Positions 39,195 through 47,873 are shown, numbered from the stretch's first letter. The stretch: DNA of 64,000 nt from Segatella baroniae DSM 16972 = JCM 13447 (GCF_000426585.1 NZ_AUFQ01000004.1:144006-208005); one strand, 5' to 3'. Made by a program: numbers and translations. The notes: a model not told the origin generated them from the letters alone.

Positions 39195-39836
39195 CTACAA
39201 ATGGATTGGGGATGGGGCCGCGGCTTCCATCCGAATGAGGTAATCACACACCGTCGCCACCATGGGTTCGTCGCTCACAACGACCACGGCCTGGCCGTTG
39301 CGCTTCATCCGCGACAGCAGCGAAGCCAGCTGCGCGGCGTCGACGCCGGTCAGTCGGTCGATGAGCACATAAGGCTTGCGCAGCAAGAGGGCCACCAGCA
39401 GCATGACGAGTTGCAACGTGGCGAACGGCGTTTCGTCCATTCGGCGCGACAACAGCGCGGCGTCGAGGCCCAACTGCTTGAGCTCATGCACCACCTGCTT
39501 GGTGCCGGCGTCGGCCGAGCGGTTCGCCTTCAGGTCGAGCAAGGTCGACACAAGGTCGCCCACGGTTTCATAAAAGGGTTCCAACCGCTGCGGCACATAG
39601 GCCATGCGGCGGCGGAAATAGGGAGCCGAAAGGGGCGTGAGCAGGTCGCCGTCCATGCTGATGAAACCGCTCTCCAAAGGTTCCAGCCCCATCAACACGC
39701 GCAGCAGCAACGTCGCCGCCCCCCTGTCGACGTCGGCCAGGCACACGGCCTCTCCCCCGTCGACGGCAAACGAATGGTCGACCGTCAGCACAGGCCGCCC
39801 ATCCCGATGATATATGGGGTCTTTGATTTCGAGCAT
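39195..39836 (-). CDS. FetA-like ABC ATPase, catalytically degenerate
   Basis: The 213-residue protein (ATG at 39836) aligns in layout with FetA-type ABC ATPases: GGEAVCLADVDRGAATLLLR at the Walker A place, YVPQRLEPF at the Q-loop, and PYVLIDRLTGVD at Walker B. The P-loop lacks the GxGKS/T lysine, the signature motif is FATLQLVML instead of LSGGQ, and the Walker B glutamate is replaced by Arg. The frame is open and the length is near normal, so this is a conserved-looking but probably ATP-inactive protein, not a fresh pseudogene. Confidence 0.7.
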   Translation of the reverse strand: MLEIKDPIYHRDGRPVLTVDHSFAVDGGEAVCLADVDRGAATLLLRVLMGLEPLESGFISMDGDLLTPLSAPYFRRRMAYVPQRLEPFYETVGDLVSTLLDLKANRSADAGTKQVVHELKQLGLDAALLSRRMDETPFATLQLVMLLVALLLRKPYVLIDRLTGVDAAQLASLLSRMKRNGQAVVVVSDEPMVATVCDYLIRMEAAAPSPIHL

Positions 39837-39975
39837 TCCACAAGTCACATTCAACCTTCAATCCACTGGCTACAAGCATGTTGCGCCCTCGCCAGCCAGC
39901 CGTTGCCCGGCCATCGCCGCCGTTTTCCAGCGCCATCGCAGTCTTTCCATGTTCCCGACGCAGCCCTTTTGCGCT

Positions 39976-40057
39976 GCAAAAGGACAGCGATCTGCGGCTG
40001 AAAGGGCTGCTTTTACAAGCCAAAAGGACAGCTTTCAGAAAGCAAAAGGACAGCGAT
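39976..40057. repeat. Three CAAAAGGACAGC direct repeats
   Basis: Copies lie at 39977-39988, 40021-40032 and 40043-40054; two of them extend to GCAAAAGGACAGCGAT. They sit upstream of the minus-strand fetA-like gene and look like a host extragenic repeat. Confidence 0.65.
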
Positions 40058-40212
40058 GGAAAAGCCATCGGCCAACGATGTTTCCATCACTGCAAAGATA
40101 TAGCTTTTTTATCAGTAATGTTGGGGGATGACATAATTAAGGTTTCTCCGCTTTTCAGTTTTGTTTTTTTTAACGTATCGCGCCGCCATTGCTCCGCGAA
40201 AAGCCGACGGAC

Positions 40213-40248
40213 GTGTTGCCCGACTTGCGGGAAATGCGTATTTTTGCA
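40213..40248 (+). promoter_or_regulatory. Promoter repeat, copy 1 (upstream of fic)
   Basis: A 36-bp block recurs at 41479 with one mismatch. It contains CCCGACTTGCGGG (imperfect hairpin) and TATTTTTG at 40239-40246, which fits the -7 box TAnnTTTG. It would start transcription about 70 bp before the fic ATG. Confidence 0.65.
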
Positions 40249-40323
40249 AAATATCGCAACACCGATGGATGTTCACCAGCTTCCATGCTTCGAGCAAAGC
40301 GATCCGTAATATTCGTTTACGAT

Positions 40324-41475
40324 ATGACAAACATCAATGAATTTGACGAATATTTCCGTCAAGGGGAACCCGACAAGGGGAAGAAGGCATACGTATGGGC
40401 CACAGCCATAGGCTTGCAGGCCGTGGACGGGCTGGAGCCCTCCACCTATCTGCGCGAGACCGCCAAGCGGAACATAGAAGGAGAGATAGGGCTGGATGAA
40501 GCGCAAAAGCTCATCCGGTCGTACTATGAGGGCAAAACGGACCGGACTTCCAATCATGACGATACGGAAGAAGCCGACCGTGTTGCGGCAAACATCGCAA
40601 AGATACTTTCCGCCAACACGCTTGCTTTCAACGCAAACGGCTTCATTTCCTTGCACCGACGTATCTTCGATGGCGTCTTTAAGTTTGCCGGGAAGATTCG
40701 CGACTATGACATCACCAAGAAAGAATGGGTATTGCGAGGCGACACCGTGAACTACCTGAACTGGGAAGACCTGAGAAGGGCGTTGGATTACGACATCGAA
40801 CAAGAACGAAACTTCAGCTATGTGGGATTGACGGAAAACGAAATCATCTCCCATCTCACGAAATTTGTCTCCGGACTCTGGCAGATTCATCCTTTTGGCG
40901 AGGGCAACACACGCACCACCGCCGTCTTCACCATTCAATATCTTCGTTCCATCGGTTTTAATATCACCAATGATTTGTTTGCCAAACACGCATGGTATTT
41001 CCGAAACGCGCTGGTTCGTGCCAATTACAAGAACGTGGCGCAGCACATAGAATACACACCAATCTATTTGGAACGGTTTTTCCGCAATCTGCTGTTAGGC
41101 GAGCAATGGGAACTCCGCAATCGTCACCTGATCATCCATCCTTCCAAAGAATGGAGCGCACAGGCCAACCACATACATGCCGAGCAGGTTTCGAGCGAAC
41201 ACCGAACAAGTACCGAACAAGTACCGAACAAGCTGAAAATGGAGAATCCCCATGTTCTCAAACTCATTTCAACGATGGGAGAACGCCAAATGAAAGTAAC
41301 GGAAATGATGGAAGCCATGGGAATGAAACATCGTCCTACCTTTCTCGCGAATTATCTCAACCCGGCCATTGACGCAGGAGTCATCGCTTTGTTATACCCC
41401 AACAGCCCGCGACATCCACGACAAAGGTATCTGTTGACGCCAAAGGGATTGCTTGTTTTAGCCGGCAATCGGTAG
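40324..41475 (+). CDS. Fic domain AMP-transferase
   Basis: The 383-residue protein starts at the ATG at 40324, placed after the promoter repeat. The Fic motif is IHPFGEGNTRTTA, matching HPFx[D/E]GNxR with the catalytic His. Fic enzymes transfer AMP from ATP to a target hydroxyl. The N-terminal segment ETAKRNIEGEIGLDEAQKLI resembles the antitoxin-type (VbhA-like) helix found fused in many Bacteroidetes Fic proteins, so activity may be self-inhibited. The C-terminus has a winged-helix part (MKVTEMMEAMGMKHRPTFLA), often seen in DNA-binding Fic proteins. Confidence 0.88.
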   Translation: MTNINEFDEYFRQGEPDKGKKAYVWATAIGLQAVDGLEPSTYLRETAKRNIEGEIGLDEAQKLIRSYYEGKTDRTSNHDDTEEADRVAANIAKILSANTLAFNANGFISLHRRIFDGVFKFAGKIRDYDITKKEWVLRGDTVNYLNWEDLRRALDYDIEQERNFSYVGLTENEIISHLTKFVSGLWQIHPFGEGNTRTTAVFTIQYLRSIGFNITNDLFAKHAWYFRNALVRANYKNVAQHIEYTPIYLERFFRNLLLGEQWELRNRHLIIHPSKEWSAQANHIHAEQVSSEHRTSTEQVPNKLKMENPHVLKLISTMGERQMKVTEMMEAMGMKHRPTFLANYLNPAIDAGVIALLYPNSPRHPRQRYLLTPKGLLVLAGNR

Positions 41476-41478
41476 AAA

Positions 41479-41514
41479 GTGTTGCCCGCCTTGCGGGAAA
41501 TGCGTATTTTTGCA
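41479..41514 (+). promoter_or_regulatory. Promoter repeat, copy 2 (upstream of agmatine deiminase)
   Basis: 35 of 36 bases are identical to copy 1. The hairpin CCCGC-CTT-GCGGG is perfect here, and TATTTTTG lies at 41505-41512. Transcription would begin near 41519, so either the message is almost leaderless from the ATG at 41523 or translation starts at 41541. Confidence 0.7.
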
Positions 41515-41522
41515 CAGAATTG

Positions 41523-42623
41523 ATGGAGAAGAAGCACGATATGACAAGAACAAACGAGCTGGAGGATCGTTCGGCGTTCATCCTGCCGGCAGAGTGGGAA
41601 CGGCAAAGTTGCGTCCAACTGACATGGCCGCATGCACAGACCGACTGGCTGCCCTACCTGGAAGAGATAACGACGACATTCATTGAAATGACGGATGTCA
41701 TCACCCGCTATGAGCCTGTGCTGATTGCGGCGCAGGAACCGGAGACGGTGGAAGCGGCGTTGCGCTGGAAATTGAGTGCGGCTCAATGGCAGCGTGTCCG
41801 CATTTGTCCCGTGGAAAGCAACGACACGTGGGCCCGCGACCACGGTGGCATAACGCTCGTGGTGCACGACCGCGACCGACAGACGCGCTGCCGCCTGCTC
41901 GACTTCAGGTTCAACGGCTGGGGCGACAAGTTCGAAGCGGGGAAAGACAATGCCATCACACGCACGCTCCATGCCCAAGGCGCGCTGCGGGGCCAATGGG
42001 TCGACAAGGACGACTTCGTGCTGGAAGGCGGTTCGATTGAGAGCGACGGCAAGGGAACGGTCTTCACCACCTCCATGTGCCTGCTGGCTCCGCACCGCAA
42101 TCAGCCGCTCACCCGACAACAGATAGAAGAACGGCTGAAGCAGGAGCTGTGCGCGCGCCGCATCGTGTGGCTCGACCATGGCAATCTGGTGGGCGACGAC
42201 ACCGACGGGCATATCGACACCATCGTCAGGACGGCTCCGGACGACACCTTATTATATATAGGATGTGACGATTCGCGGGACGAACAGTTTGAAGACTTTC
42301 AGGCTTTGGAGGCTCAACTCGTGTCGCTGAAAACCGACGGGGGCCTCCCCTATCGCCTGCTGCGGCTGCCCATGCCCGCCGCCATCTACGACGGCGAGGA
42401 CCGTCTGCCTGCCACCTACGCCAACTTCGTCGTCATGAACGGGGCCGTCATGGTGCCTACCTATGGGCAACCGGACAACGACCGTGCCGCCATGGACGTC
42501 ATTTCCCAGGCTTTTCCCGCACATGACATCGTCGGCATAGACGCCTCCACCGTCATCCGACAGCACGGTTCGCTCCACTGTCTCACCATGCAATACCCGG
42601 AGGGAGTGTGGAATGGGAAATGA
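41523..42623 (+). CDS. aguA: Agmatine deiminase
   Basis: The 366-residue protein is a peptidyl-arginine-deiminase-family enzyme. Catalytic residues are visible: Asp in VESNDTWARDHGG, His in DDTDGHIDTIVR, and Cys near the end in QHGSLHCLTMQYP. It converts agmatine to N-carbamoylputrescine and ammonia. The gene for the next step follows 57 bp downstream. The promoter box is so close to the first ATG that the ATG at 41541 (MTRTNELEDRS) is a good alternative start. The extreme 3' end runs into a repetitive GGAATG stretch. Confidence 0.92.
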   Translation: MEKKHDMTRTNELEDRSAFILPAEWERQSCVQLTWPHAQTDWLPYLEEITTTFIEMTDVITRYEPVLIAAQEPETVEAALRWKLSAAQWQRVRICPVESNDTWARDHGGITLVVHDRDRQTRCRLLDFRFNGWGDKFEAGKDNAITRTLHAQGALRGQWVDKDDFVLEGGSIESDGKGTVFTTSMCLLAPHRNQPLTRQQIEERLKQELCARRIVWLDHGNLVGDDTDGHIDTIVRTAPDDTLLYIGCDDSRDEQFEDFQALEAQLVSLKTDGGLPYRLLRLPMPAAIYDGEDRLPATYANFVVMNGAVMVPTYGQPDNDRAAMDVISQAFPAHDIVGIDASTVIRQHGSLHCLTMQYPEGVWNGK

Positions 42624-42655
42624 GGAGTGTGGAATGAGGAATGTGAAATGATGTC
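42601..42655 (+). repeat. Imperfect GTGGAATG(R) tandem repeat
   Basis: The block GAGTGTGGAATGGGAAATGA followed by GGAGTGTGGAATGAGGAATG overlaps the aguA stop and fills the gap to aguB. It looks like a slipped short repeat. It supplies the last few residues (GVWNGK) of the deiminase. Confidence 0.6.
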
Positions 42656-42680
42656 GAATAGAACACACAACACCCAAATT

Positions 42681-43565
42681 ATGAACAAACTAAAGATAGG
42701 TTTCTTACAACAACACAACACGGCCGACCGTCAAGACAACATGGTGAGACTGGCCGAAGGCATTGCCGACCTGGCAAAACGGGGCGCACAGCTCGTCGTT
42801 TTGCAGGAATTGCACAACTCACTCTACTTCTGTCAGGTGGAAGATGTAGACAATTTCAACCTGGCCGAACCCATCCCGGGGCCTTCCACCGACTTCTTCG
42901 GCGAACTGGCCCGGCAGTACCATGTGGTCATCGTCACATCGTTGTTCGAGAAGCGTGCGCCGGGCCTCTACCACAACACCGCCGCCGTCATCGAAGCCGA
43001 TGGCAGCATTGCCGGCAAATACCGCAAGATGCACATCCCCGACGACCCCGCTTATTACGAGAAGTTCTACTTCACGCCCGGCGACCTGGGCTTCCGACCC
43101 ATCGACACCAGCGTGGGGCGGCTGGGCGTGCTCGTCTGCTGGGACCAATGGTACCCCGAAGCAGCCCGCCTCATGGCCCTGCAAGGTGCCCAACTCCTCA
43201 TCTATCCCACCGCCATCGGCTACGCCTTGAACGACACGGACGACGAACAGCAACGCCAGCGTGAAGCCTGGACGACCGTGCAGCGCGGGCATGCCGTGGC
43301 CAACGGACTGCCCGTCATCACCGTCAACCGCGTGGGCTTCGAGCCAGACCCCAGCGGACAGACCGAAGGCATTCGGTTCTGGGGCTGCAGTTTTGTGGCC
43401 GGCCCGCAGGGGGAACTGCACTACCAGGCCTCGACCGACGAGGAAGAGAGCGTCATCGTGAGCATAGACCTCGACCATAGCGAAGACGTAAGGCGCTGGT
43501 GGCCCTTCCTTCGCGACCGGCGCATTGACAATTATGACAACATCGTCAAGCGGTTCATCGATTAG
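42681..43565 (+). CDS. aguB: N-carbamoylputrescine amidase
   Basis: The start is placed at the ATG at 42681 (MNKLKIGFLQQHNTADRQDN); the upstream frame is repeat sequence. The 294-residue nitrilase-family protein has the triad Glu in VVLQELHNS, Lys in KYRKMHIPDDP, and Cys in GVLVCWDQWYPEA. It hydrolyses N-carbamoylputrescine to putrescine, CO2 and ammonia. Together with aguA it forms the two-step agmatine route to putrescine. Confidence 0.93.
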   Translation: MNKLKIGFLQQHNTADRQDNMVRLAEGIADLAKRGAQLVVLQELHNSLYFCQVEDVDNFNLAEPIPGPSTDFFGELARQYHVVIVTSLFEKRAPGLYHNTAAVIEADGSIAGKYRKMHIPDDPAYYEKFYFTPGDLGFRPIDTSVGRLGVLVCWDQWYPEAARLMALQGAQLLIYPTAIGYALNDTDDEQQRQREAWTTVQRGHAVANGLPVITVNRVGFEPDPSGQTEGIRFWGCSFVAGPQGELHYQASTDEEESVIVSIDLDHSEDVRRWWPFLRDRRIDNYDNIVKRFID

Positions 43566-43583
43566 ACATGCCAACTTGTCACT

Positions 43584-43622
43584 CCCTATGCCAGTTCTTT
43601 CCCCATGGCATAGGGTTTGTTA
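43584..43622 (+). terminator. Terminator after aguB
   Basis: CCCTATGCCA pairs with TGGCATAGGG over a 12-base loop, followed by a T-rich stretch. It separates aguAB from dnaK. Confidence 0.8.
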
Positions 43623-43693
43623 TTTTGGGGTGTCGTCGTTTTATGCGGCTACACCTTATTATATAGAACAACAAGAATAAAATATATACGATT

Positions 43694-45598
43694 ATGGGAA
43701 AGATTATTGGAATCGACTTAGGTACTACAAACAGTTGCGTTGCGGTTTTTGAAGGCAACGAACCTGTAGTGATTGCAAACAGTGAAGGCAAGCGTACAAC
43801 GCCTTCAGTGATTGGTTTCGTGAAAGACGGCGAGCGCAAGGTGGGTGACCCTGCCAAGCGTCAGGCCATCACCAACCCGAAGAACACCGTTTATTCTATC
43901 AAGCGCTTCATGGGTGAGACCTATGAGCAGAGTCGCAAAGAGGCCGAGGCCATGCCTTACACGGTCGTAAACGACGGCGGCTACCCACGCGTAGAGATTG
44001 AAGGTCGCAAATATACGCCTCAGGAAATCTCGGCCATGGTGCTCCAGAAGATGAAGAAGACGGCCGAAGACTATCTCGGACAGGAAGTGACCGACGCCGT
44101 CATCACCGTTCCGGCCTACTTCTCCGACTCACAGCGTCAGGCCACCAAGGAAGCCGGGCAGATTGCAGGCCTCAACGTTCAGCGTATCGTGAACGAGCCT
44201 ACGGCTGCCGCGCTGGCTTATGGCGTAGACAAGGCCAACAAGGACATGAAGATTGCCGTGTTCGACTTGGGTGGTGGTACGTTCGATATCTCTATCCTCG
44301 AATTTGGCGGCGGCGTGTTCGAAGTGCTCTCCACCAATGGCGACACCCATCTGGGTGGCGATGACTTCGACCAAGTCATCATCAAGTGGCTGGCCGACGG
44401 CTTCAAGGCCGACGAAGGCATTGACTTGACCAAGGACCCGATGGCCATGCAGCGCTTGAAAGAGGCTGCCGAGAAGGCAAAGATTGAATTGTCAAGCTCA
44501 ACCACGACGGAAATCAACCTGCCTTACATCTCTGCCGAGGGCGGTGTTCCCAAGCACCTGGTCAAGACTTTGACTCGTGCACAGTTCGAGCAGTTGGCCC
44601 ACGAATTGATCCAGGCTTGTCTGGTACCCTGCCAGAATGCCGTTCGCGACGCCAAACTTTCTACATCCGACATCGATGAAGTAATCCTGGTGGGTGGTTC
44701 GAGCCGTATTCCTGCCGTGCAGACATTGGTGAAGAACTACTTCGGCAAGGAGCCGTCAAAGGGTGTGAACCCGGATGAGGTGGTCGCTGTAGGTGCCGCT
44801 ATCCAGGGCGCCATCCTCAACAAGGAGAGTGGTGTGGGCGACATCGTTTTGCTCGACGTAACGCCGTTGACCCTCGGTATCGAGACCATGGGTGGCGTCA
44901 TGACCAAACTGATTGAAGCCAACACGACCATCCCCTGCAAGAAGAGCGAGACTTTCTCCACCGCCGTTGACAACCAGACCGCCGTTACCATCCACGTATT
45001 GCAGGGTGAACGTCCCATGGCTGCGCAGAACAAGAGTATCGGCCAGTTCAACCTGGAAGGTATCGCCCCGGCTCGCCGCGGCGTTCCACAGATTGAGGTT
45101 ACTTTCGATATCGACGCCAATGGTATTCTCAATGTGAGTGCCAAAGATAAGGCCACCGGCAAGGAGCAGAAGATTCGCATCGAGGCTTCGAGCGGCTTGA
45201 GCCAGGAAGAGATTGACCGCATGAAGGCGGAGGCCGAGCAGAACGCCGCAGCCGACAAGGCCGAGCGTGAGAAGATAGACAAGCTCAATCAGGCCGACTC
45301 TATGATCTTCACGACCGAGAACTTCCTGAAGGACAATGCCGACAAGATTCCGGCCGACAAGAAACCCGCCATCGACGCTGCCCTCCAACAGCTCAAGGAC
45401 GCCCACAAGTCAGCTGACGTTGCAGCCATCGACACAGCTATCAATAACCTCAACACCGTTATGCAGGTAGCATCACAGCAGATGTACAGCCAAGCAGGTG
45501 CACAGGCAGGTCCTCAGCCAGGCGCAGACGCTGGTCAGCAGGAGCAGCCAAAGCAGGATGACACTATCCAAGATGCAGATTTTGAGGAAGTGAAGTAA
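43694..45598 (+). CDS. dnaK: Chaperone DnaK (Hsp70)
   Basis: The 634-residue protein is full length. It begins [20 protein letters not shown] and has the phosphate loop [26 protein letters not shown], the linker region [20 protein letters not shown], and the lid with a Gln/Gly-rich tail ending in FEEVK. The last six codons, including the stop, form the 18-bp sequence repeated at 63099-63116. The gene therefore stays intact although an island is inserted right behind it. Confidence 0.98.
   Translation: MGKIIGIDLGTTNSCVAVFEGNEPVVIANSEGKRTTPSVIGFVKDGERKVGDPAKRQAITNPKNTVYSIKRFMGETYEQSRKEAEAMPYTVVNDGGYPRVEIEGRKYTPQEISAMVLQKMKKTAEDYLGQEVTDAVITVPAYFSDSQRQATKEAGQIAGLNVQRIVNEPTAAALAYGVDKANKDMKIAVFDLGGGTFDISILEFGGGVFEVLSTNGDTHLGGDDFDQVIIKWLADGFKADEGIDLTKDPMAMQRLKEAAEKAKIELSSSTTTEINLPYISAEGGVPKHLVKTLTRAQFEQLAHELIQACLVPCQNAVRDAKLSTSDIDEVILVGGSSRIPAVQTLVKNYFGKEPSKGVNPDEVVAVGAAIQGAILNKESGVGDIVLLDVTPLTLGIETMGGVMTKLIEANTTIPCKKSETFSTAVDNQTAVTIHVLQGERPMAAQNKSIGQFNLEGIAPARRGVPQIEVTFDIDANGILNVSAKDKATGKEQKIRIEASSGLSQEEIDRMKAEAEQNAAADKAEREKIDKLNQADSMIFTTENFLKDNADKIPADKKPAIDAALQQLKDAHKSADVAAIDTAINNLNTVMQVASQQMYSQAGAQAGPQPGADAGQQEQPKQDDTIQDADFEEVK
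45581..45598 (+). other. attL: dnaK 3' end core
   Basis: TTTGAGGAAGTGAAGTAA is the last 18 bp of dnaK. It is repeated exactly at 63099-63116. The flanks differ on both sides, as expected for a site-specific recombination core. Confidence 0.75.
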
Positions 45599-45619
45599 AG
45601 AAGATTATAAGTATATTAC

Positions 45620-45660
45620 AACAAAAGAGAGGAACTATAATATTCTTCTCTTTTGTTTTA
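45620..45660 (+). terminator. Terminator downstream of dnaK, inside the island
   Basis: AACAAAAGAGA (45620-45630) is mirrored by TCTCTTTTGTT (45647-45657), then TTTT. The stem is A/T-rich. Because it lies after attL it is island DNA that ends dnaK transcription. Confidence 0.65.
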
Positions 45661-45673
45661 TCCAACCTAAACA

Positions 45674-46285
45674 ATGAAGAAAGAGAATATCTTAAAGCAG
45701 GTAGTACTGCAAGAGTATGGAGAAAAGAAGCACTCGAAACTTACTAAGAGTCAGTTATCACTTTCACCTGAGCTTTATTCTGAGGTGAAGAGTATGTACA
45801 AAGAATTAGGAGGAACACAGGAAGATCCTCCTTTAACTTTTGGTCCATGGGATATCTCAACCCCTGAGTTTATAATAGAATTAGATGAAGAGAATCATTT
45901 CAATAGATATAGATTGCAAACATTAAACTCTGCCATTTATCAAGAAATAAAAGGTTTCTCAAAAGACCGATATCAACAATATTGTATCAAATATGAGGCT
46001 AATTGCTGTAAGTATGGCGGATATTGGAAAAATGATTCATCGGAAAATCTGTTCATAAAAAGTGATGATAATGGATGCTTAAATGGAACTGGTAGCTCGA
46101 GATGGAGACAACGTGCCTTTTATGATTTCCTAAGAGATATTACTGGAGTTATAAGCGGAATTCCTGTTATCCGTTTATCTATTTATCAAACATTTAAGGG
46201 TAAGAAAGTCCAAGATATTATAGAGTCTAAAGATAAGACTATGATTTTAGATTTAGTAAGGACGACAGTCGATGAGTGGATGTAG
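45674..46285 (+). CDS. Hypothetical protein, 203 aa
   Basis: The gene is the first of the island. A central block, FIIELDEENHFNRYRLQTLN, and a later block, CLNGTGSSRWRQRAFYDFLR, carry conserved-looking charged and aromatic residues and could be an active site. IPVIRLSIYQTF is a buried strand. The family is not recognised; an endonuclease-like fold is a guess from the acidic motif followed by Arg/Lys-rich blocks. The DUF6078 gene follows closely. Confidence 0.7.
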   Translation: MKKENILKQVVLQEYGEKKHSKLTKSQLSLSPELYSEVKSMYKELGGTQEDPPLTFGPWDISTPEFIIELDEENHFNRYRLQTLNSAIYQEIKGFSKDRYQQYCIKYEANCCKYGGYWKNDSSENLFIKSDDNGCLNGTGSSRWRQRAFYDFLRDITGVISGIPVIRLSIYQTFKGKKVQDIIESKDKTMILDLVRTTVDEWM

Positions 46286-46324
46286 GAATCACTTATGACA
46301 CATTATATTGAAGAAGAATATCCT

Positions 46325-46783
46325 ATGACCCTTGAAGAATACAACCAATTATCCTACGATTACGAACACTGTGCTGGTACTCACTGCGAGAAAGCCAATC
46401 AGTGTTTGCGCCATACTGCCTACACGATGCTTGAATCGGGTGGGCGGGAACGGTATATGATGTTGAACCCGAAAGTGGTAACGGGTGCACAGCCATGTCC
46501 GTACTATGAGCAGAAGCGAAAGAAACGTTTTGCGTGGGGCATCTCTCGCATTTACGACAATGTGCGGATGGCAGACTTGAAGCGTGTCCGTCACGAAGTA
46601 ATGATGTGCTTCGGCTCTGAAGTTTACTACAAGGTTAAGCAGCAACGCCGTGCCATAACTGAAGAAGAGCAGAAGATGGTTCGCCTTTCCTTTACTGAAA
46701 TGGGTTACGACGGTAGTTCCATCGAGTTCGATCGCTATGAAGAACAATACGCCGCTGTGATGCGGTTGGCAAGATACAGTTAG
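46325..46783 (+). CDS. DUF6078 family protein, copy 1
   Basis: The start is placed at the ATG at 46325 (MTLEEYNQLSYDYEHCAG) because the copy at 63804 starts at the same point; an in-frame ATG at 46295 also exists. The 152-residue protein has a Cys-rich N-terminus (HCAGTHCEKANQCLRHTA), then a basic helical part (FAWGISRIYDNVRMADLKRV). DUF6078 is Bacteroidetes-specific with unknown function. The conserved Cys residues may bind metal. Confidence 0.8.
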   Translation: MTLEEYNQLSYDYEHCAGTHCEKANQCLRHTAYTMLESGGRERYMMLNPKVVTGAQPCPYYEQKRKKRFAWGISRIYDNVRMADLKRVRHEVMMCFGSEVYYKVKQQRRAITEEEQKMVRLSFTEMGYDGSSIEFDRYEEQYAAVMRLARYS

Positions 46784-46860
46784 ATATCTGCACACATTTG
46801 CTTGACATTCTCTGACAGTTCTTCATTAGGTTCTTATAGAAAGGTATATAACTTATAAAA

Positions 46861-46970
46861 TTGGACACGTTAGTCCAGTGAGTTGGACAGACGTGTCCAA
46901 TACGTTGGATCAGTCAGTCCAATTAATTGGATTAGCTTGTTCAATTCTTTAGATGAACTTATCCAATTTC
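46861..46970. repeat. Array of five 22-bp palindromic units
   Basis: Units begin at 46861, 46883, 46905, 46927 and 46949, with no gaps. Each has the form TTGGAY-N6-RTCCAA-N4 with small changes (TTAGAT and GTTCAA in the last two). Both the half-sites and the spacing are kept while the N6 and N4 positions vary freely. This is how a tandem protein-binding array looks. It lies 28 bp upstream of the channel gene. Confidence 0.85.
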
Positions 46971-46998
46971 TTTGGTTTAGAAGAAATCATTTAGTAAT

Positions 46999-47733
46999 AT
47001 GAATAGACAGAAGATTGCAAACATAATAGACAGGAAGTCACATACCGATTGGATGTGTACGGCTTATGACTGGTTTATGGTTCTGACCATTCTCGTAAGC
47101 CTTCTTCCGCTGATGTTCATGGAGTCGCACAAAGTGTTTTGGTTTACGGAAATGGCTTCTACGTTTGTGTTCATTCTTGATTACTTGTTTCGCTGGGGTA
47201 CGGCTGATATTAGAAGCAACAATCGCAAGATAGTGTTCCTCACCTATCCGTTTTCTTTTATGGCAATCATTGACCTGCTGTCTATCCTGCCTGCCGTAAC
47301 ACTGCTTAATCCTGCATTCAAGCTCTTCCGCTTCATACGCCTGCTGAGGCTGACAAGAGTCTTGAAGATGTTTGGAATATCAAGCAAGGTGCGGTTGTTT
47401 ATGTCCATACTCTACAAGGAGCGTCAGGTCTTGTCGTCTGTCTTGGTCTTGGCTCTGCTCTATATCTTTGTGACGGCACTCATACTGTTCGATGTCGAAC
47501 CCCATATAAATCCATATACAGGTCAGCCTACCTTCCGTTCCTTCTTCGATGCCTTGTATTGGGCAACCGTAACACTTACCACGGTAGGTTATGGCGATAT
47601 GTGTCCTGTGACCGACATTGGTCGTTTCGTAAGTATGCTTTCGTCCTTGTTCGGTATAGCTGTTATCGCTTTGCCCTCTGGTGTCATTACCGCCCGATAT
47701 CTTGATGAGTTGCGAAAGGAGAAGGCATGTTAA
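46999..47733 (+). CDS. Voltage-gated K+ channel (six TM)
   Basis: The 244-residue protein has six membrane segments. An S4-like Arg ladder (FKLFRFIRLLRLTRVLKMF) and the selectivity filter TLTTVGYGDMCPV with pore helix (SFFDALYWAT) are intact. It is a KvAP/Kch-type channel without a C-terminal RCK domain. Its presence in a mobile island is unusual. The five palindromic units upstream may control it. A terminator at 47874 lies 141 bp downstream. Confidence 0.92.
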   Translation: MNRQKIANIIDRKSHTDWMCTAYDWFMVLTILVSLLPLMFMESHKVFWFTEMASTFVFILDYLFRWGTADIRSNNRKIVFLTYPFSFMAIIDLLSILPAVTLLNPAFKLFRFIRLLRLTRVLKMFGISSKVRLFMSILYKERQVLSSVLVLALLYIFVTALILFDVEPHINPYTGQPTFRSFFDALYWATVTLTTVGYGDMCPVTDIGRFVSMLSSLFGIAVIALPSGVITARYLDELRKEKAC

Positions 47734-47749
47734 GTAAGTGATTAAAGAT

Positions 47750-47848
47750 ATGGAAGTTGGAAGCATAAAAAGTCATCTTCGTGATGATGAGAAGAAAGGT
47801 GTTATTCCTATTGTACAAAGCCTTTCAGACCACCAAATAACAGAATAA
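47750..47848 (+). CDS. 32-aa ORF, doubtful
   Basis: ATG at 47750 to TAA at 47848 gives MEVGSIKSHLRDDEKKGVIP and IVQSLSDHQITE. It starts 17 bp after the channel stop and is followed by a terminator, so it could be translated from the same message. There is no other support. Confidence 0.3.
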   Translation: MEVGSIKSHLRDDEKKGVIPIVQSLSDHQITE

Positions 47849-47873
47849 CACACAAACCTATTGTGTTTTTATA

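Larger units (their letters stand above)
39837..40323. other. 487-bp gap: extragenic repeats and a promoter
   Basis: The region between the FetA-like start and the fic start has no credible gene. It contains three direct copies of CAAAAGGACAGC (39977-40057), A/T-rich sequence from 40075, and a 36-bp promoter-bearing repeat at 40213-40248. Confidence 0.7.

Noticed and set aside
40189..40323. 45-residue extension of the Fic protein
   Set aside because: It covers the promoter repeat with the TATTTTTG box; transcription would begin after it.
46861..46970. CRISPR-like array
   Set aside because: The 22-bp units are contiguous with no unique spacers, each is itself a palindrome, and no cas genes are near.
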